From Nostoc sphaeroides (GTDB lineage: Bacteria > Cyanobacteriota > Cyanobacteriia > Cyanobacteriales > Nostocaceae): a stretch of DNA of 64,000 nt. The DNA is taken from assembly GCF_003443655.1 (NCBI RefSeq), contig NZ_CP031941.1, forward strand, positions 1,731,501 through 1,795,500, read 5' to 3'. This document shows, in pieces, positions 61,905-64,000 of the stretch (positions are counted from its first letter, which is position 1; every line of letters starts with the position of its first letter). The notes beneath the pieces are model-generated. The model was not told the origin of the DNA. It was given only the letters and a program-made list of their open reading frames with translations, and ran no database searches. A program made the translations under genes and the position numbers.

Positions 61905-62117
61905 ATGCAAGGCAAGCGTCAAAATATTCTTAGTAAAACCATTGCTTTGTTGCTGGCAATGCAACTATTCTTGATTGGTTTACAAGCTAAAAGCCAGATT
62001 GACCAAGGTAACTCATCCATTGAGGCGTTGATTTGGATGACTCAACAATATATTTCAGTGCTGGTTAAAATTCGTAGCTTGCAGGAGAAAAAAGAGGAAA
62101 CCGATTCTCAAAAGTAA
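61905..62117 (+). CDS. Small single-pass membrane or secreted protein, divergent from STAND gene
   Basis: 70 residues from the ATG at 61905 (MQGKRQNILSKTIALLLAMQ). A basic N-terminus and a hydrophobic core, IALLLAMQLFLIGLQAKSQI, form a signal anchor or signal peptide; the rest is helical and charged (QYISVLVKIRSLQEKKEETD). No family recognised. A longer frame upstream is rejected because it runs through the inverted repeats. Its head-to-head arrangement with the STAND gene raises the possibility of a functional link, but this is only positional. Confidence 0.5.
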   Translation: MQGKRQNILSKTIALLLAMQLFLIGLQAKSQIDQGNSSIEALIWMTQQYISVLVKIRSLQEKKEETDSQK

Positions 62118-62182
62118 AAGATGAAATGCTAGGTGTGTTAACGGAACGCCGTAACGCACCTACGCTGAATAAATCATCATGA

Positions 62183-62247
62183 AGACGCGATTCATCGCCG
62201 TCTCTACAATAATCAATCTTTTGTAGAGACGGCGATTCATCGCGTCT
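62183..62247 (-). terminator. Long inverted repeat downstream of the ABC-F gene
   Basis: Arms of 27 bp, AGACGCGATTCATCGCCGTC... at 62183-62209 and its near-perfect complement at 62221-62247, separated by 11 bp. It is 28 bp past the ABC-F stop on the minus strand. The arms are the same GTAGAGACGGCGAT motif found at 49500 and 50591, so it is a repeat that may serve as terminator. Confidence 0.5.
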
Positions 62248-62275
62248 CTTGTCTTAATTCACTCACGTTAAAATA

Positions 62276-64000
62276 TCAAGACTCCATCTCCGCTAATTCT
62301 AACCAGCGTTCAGTCGCCACATCGATCGCGTGCTTGAGCTTTTCCACATGATCATACAATTTCTGCACTTCGCTATAATTACCCGGTGAGACATTCGCCA
62401 ACGTTTTCTCAGTTTCTGCCTTCTCAGCTTCTAACTCGGCAATCTTACCTTCCAACTGCTCAAATTCTTTCTTCTCCCAATTGGATAACCTCCGCCGCTT
62501 GGTATTCTCTACCTCCTTGGGTGAAGCCGCACCATTTTGGACTTCGGCATTTTTCGGCTTCTCCTTAGCGTTCGCAGCTTGTTGCTGTGCCTCTTCAGCC
62601 TTCTTATAGTCCAGATAAATCGAGTAATTCCCTGGATATTGCCGCAGATTACCGCCTTCCTCAAAGGAAAATACTGTGTCGATGGTGCGATCGAGAAAGT
62701 AGCGATCGTGAGAAACTACAATTACACACCCGACAAAATCTTCTAAATAATCCTCTAATACTGCTAATGTTTGGACATCTAAATCATTTGTCGGTTCATC
62801 TAAAATCAAGACATTGGGCGCACTCATCAAAACACGCAACAGAAATAAACGGCGTTTTTCACCACCAGAAAGTTTATTAATTGGGGCATACTGTTGATTA
62901 CCGGGAAACAAAAACCGCTCCAACATTTGCGAAGCAGTAATTTGAGTTCCATCGGTAATTTTGATAAACTCTCCTTCTTCTTTGATGTAGTCAATCACGC
63001 GCTGATTTTCGTTTAAAGCTGTAAGCAATTCTTCAGAATGCTGGTCAAAATAACCGATGTGAATTGTAGTACCAATTTCTGCAACACCTGAATCTGGCTT
63101 AATTTGACCAGTAATAATATCCATTAAAGTGGATTTACCAGCACCATTAGCGCCGATAATGCCGATGCGGTCTTCTGGACTAAATTCGTAAGTGAAATTA
63201 TTAATCAGGGTGCGTCCATTGTATGCTTTAGAAATGTTATCTAATTCAATAACTTTTTTGCCAATGCGACGACCAACTGTAGAAATATCAACTTTACCCT
63301 GAACTTGTTTAAACTCAGTATCCCGCAAAGCATGAGCGCGGTCAATTCTCGCTTTTTGCTTGGTACTTCTGGCTTTTGGCCCTTTTTTGAGCCATTCCAA
63401 CTCACGCCGCAACAAACCTTGGTGTTTACGTTGACTACTTACAGCAGATTCTTCTGCTAAAGCCTTCTTTTCGAGGTAATATGAATAGTTACCTGTGTAG
63501 GTGTAAATGTCGCCTCGGTCGATTTCAATAATCCGATTGGTAACGCGATCTAGAAAGTAGCGATCGTGGGTGATGAGAAAAAGTGCGCCACGATAGCGAT
63601 TTAAATAACTTTGTAACCATTCTACAGAAAGAGCATCAAGATGGTTTGTCGGCTCATCCATGAGCAAAACATCTGGTTCTGCTAGCAACGCTGATGCTAA
63701 AGCAATCCGCTTGCGATAGCCTCCAGATAAAGTGCCTATCTTGGCGTCAAAGTCAGAAATTCCTAATTTAGTGAGGATGATTTTAGCATTAGTTTCTAAT
63801 TCCCAAGCACCATTTGTATCCATCCGTTGCATCACCACAGAAAGGCGAGACATCAGTTGGCTATCATCTGGATAGTGAGCCAATTTATCTGAGAGTTCTT
63901 CATACTCACGCACCAAAGACATGTGTTCACCACTGTCGGCAAAAACTTGCTCTAAAACTGTGTGATTCTCATCTAAATCTGGCAACTGGGGTAAGTAGAT
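62276..64000 (-). CDS. ABC-F family ATPase (Uup/EttA-like), 5' end outside window
   Basis: 574 codons run in frame to the window edge (the last visible residues are IYLPQLPDLDENH). The first Walker A is beyond the edge. Visible: signature GTLSGGYRKRIALASALLAE with Walker B DVLLMDEPTNHLD, the linker, the second ATPase with GANGAGKSTLMDIITGQI, NKLSGGEKRRLFLLRVLMSA and LILDEPTNDLDVQTL, and a C-terminal coiled coil (about 60 residues, EKKEFEQLEGKIAELEAEKA) typical of Uup. These soluble proteins act on ribosomes or DNA rather than transport. The charged segment KEKPKNAEVQNGAASPKEVE precedes the coiled coil. Confidence 0.92.
   Translation of the reverse strand: MYLPQLPDLDENHTVLEQVFADSGEHMSLVREYEELSDKLAHYPDDSQLMSRLSVVMQRMDTNGAWELETNAKIILTKLGISDFDAKIGTLSGGYRKRIALASALLAEPDVLLMDEPTNHLDALSVEWLQSYLNRYRGALFLITHDRYFLDRVTNRIIEIDRGDIYTYTGNYSYYLEKKALAEESAVSSQRKHQGLLRRELEWLKKGPKARSTKQKARIDRAHALRDTEFKQVQGKVDISTVGRRIGKKVIELDNISKAYNGRTLINNFTYEFSPEDRIGIIGANGAGKSTLMDIITGQIKPDSGVAEIGTTIHIGYFDQHSEELLTALNENQRVIDYIKEEGEFIKITDGTQITASQMLERFLFPGNQQYAPINKLSGGEKRRLFLLRVLMSAPNVLILDEPTNDLDVQTLAVLEDYLEDFVGCVIVVSHDRYFLDRTIDTVFSFEEGGNLRQYPGNYSIYLDYKKAEEAQQQAANAKEKPKNAEVQNGAASPKEVENTKRRRLSNWEKKEFEQLEGKIAELEAEKAETEKTLANVSPGNYSEVQKLYDHVEKLKHAIDVATERWLELAEMES

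Overview
The window looks like chromosomal DNA of a filamentous, Nostoc-like cyanobacterium. The reasons are the very frequent HIP1 octamer GCGATCGC, heptameric short tandem repeats such as (GTTGACT)n, a dense population of small inverted-repeat elements, and cyanobacterial families such as DUF3386, DUF1802, Uma2, UPF0175/DUF3368 and a cyanobacteriochrome-type kinase. There are 40-odd credible genes, several broken genes, and long gene-poor gaps filled with repeats. I saw no rRNA, tRNA or CRISPR.

Layout. 0-4 kb: a hydantoinase/oxoprolinase pair (hyuA, hyuB) with an opposing GNAT gene between them. 4-12 kb: a cytosolic HTH-TPR-receptor protein, a sensor-kinase remnant, thymidylate kinase, a possible secreted toxin with a small partner, an aspartyl-protease two-gene unit, DUF3386 and a GAF-LuxR regulator. 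12.6-21.3 kb: a secreted metalloprotease, an alpha/beta hydrolase, a HugZ-like protein, a Uma2 protein and a frameshifted aspartate kinase carrying a GGGGGAGCA minisatellite. 21.8-34.3 kb: a TPR pseudokinase, a CorA transporter, dnaN, a tandem-GAF photoreceptor kinase, an ArsA-like ATPase, a peptidoglycan-binding-like protein, Uma2 and a 2H phosphoesterase. 34.3-36.1 kb: gene remnants and mobile-element debris.

The standout is 36.8-47.8 kb, which reads as an alginate-type polysaccharide locus. It holds a PL14-like lyase, a mannose-isomerase-type cupin, an HlyD/Alg44-like membrane-fusion protein, AlgD (GDP-mannose 6-dehydrogenase with Cys268), an Alg8-like synthase fused to a beta-helix piece, a secreted AlgE-type mannuronan C5-epimerase with its full catalytic set, and a PL7 alginate lyase. 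Together these would oxidise GDP-mannose, polymerise mannuronate, export it, epimerise it outside the cell and trim it.

48-57 kb: 5'-truncated gamma-glutamyltransferase and phytochelatin-synthase pseudogenes lie back to back, and the latter is also split by a small transposable element. Then come Uma2, a betaine-type ABC importer, an intact phytochelatin-synthase-like protease and a UPF0175/DUF3368 toxin-antitoxin pair. 57.4-61.7 kb: a STAND NTPase with 22 almost identical 31/32-residue repeats that vary at only a few positions, a good candidate for a diversifying immune-type receptor. The right edge is an ABC-F ATPase running off the window.

A second theme is mobile DNA. Four copies of a miniature element type with CAATAC...GTATTG ends have exact 10-bp target duplications, and repeats have inserted in frame into three genes (tmk, the aspartate kinase gene and a PIN toxin).
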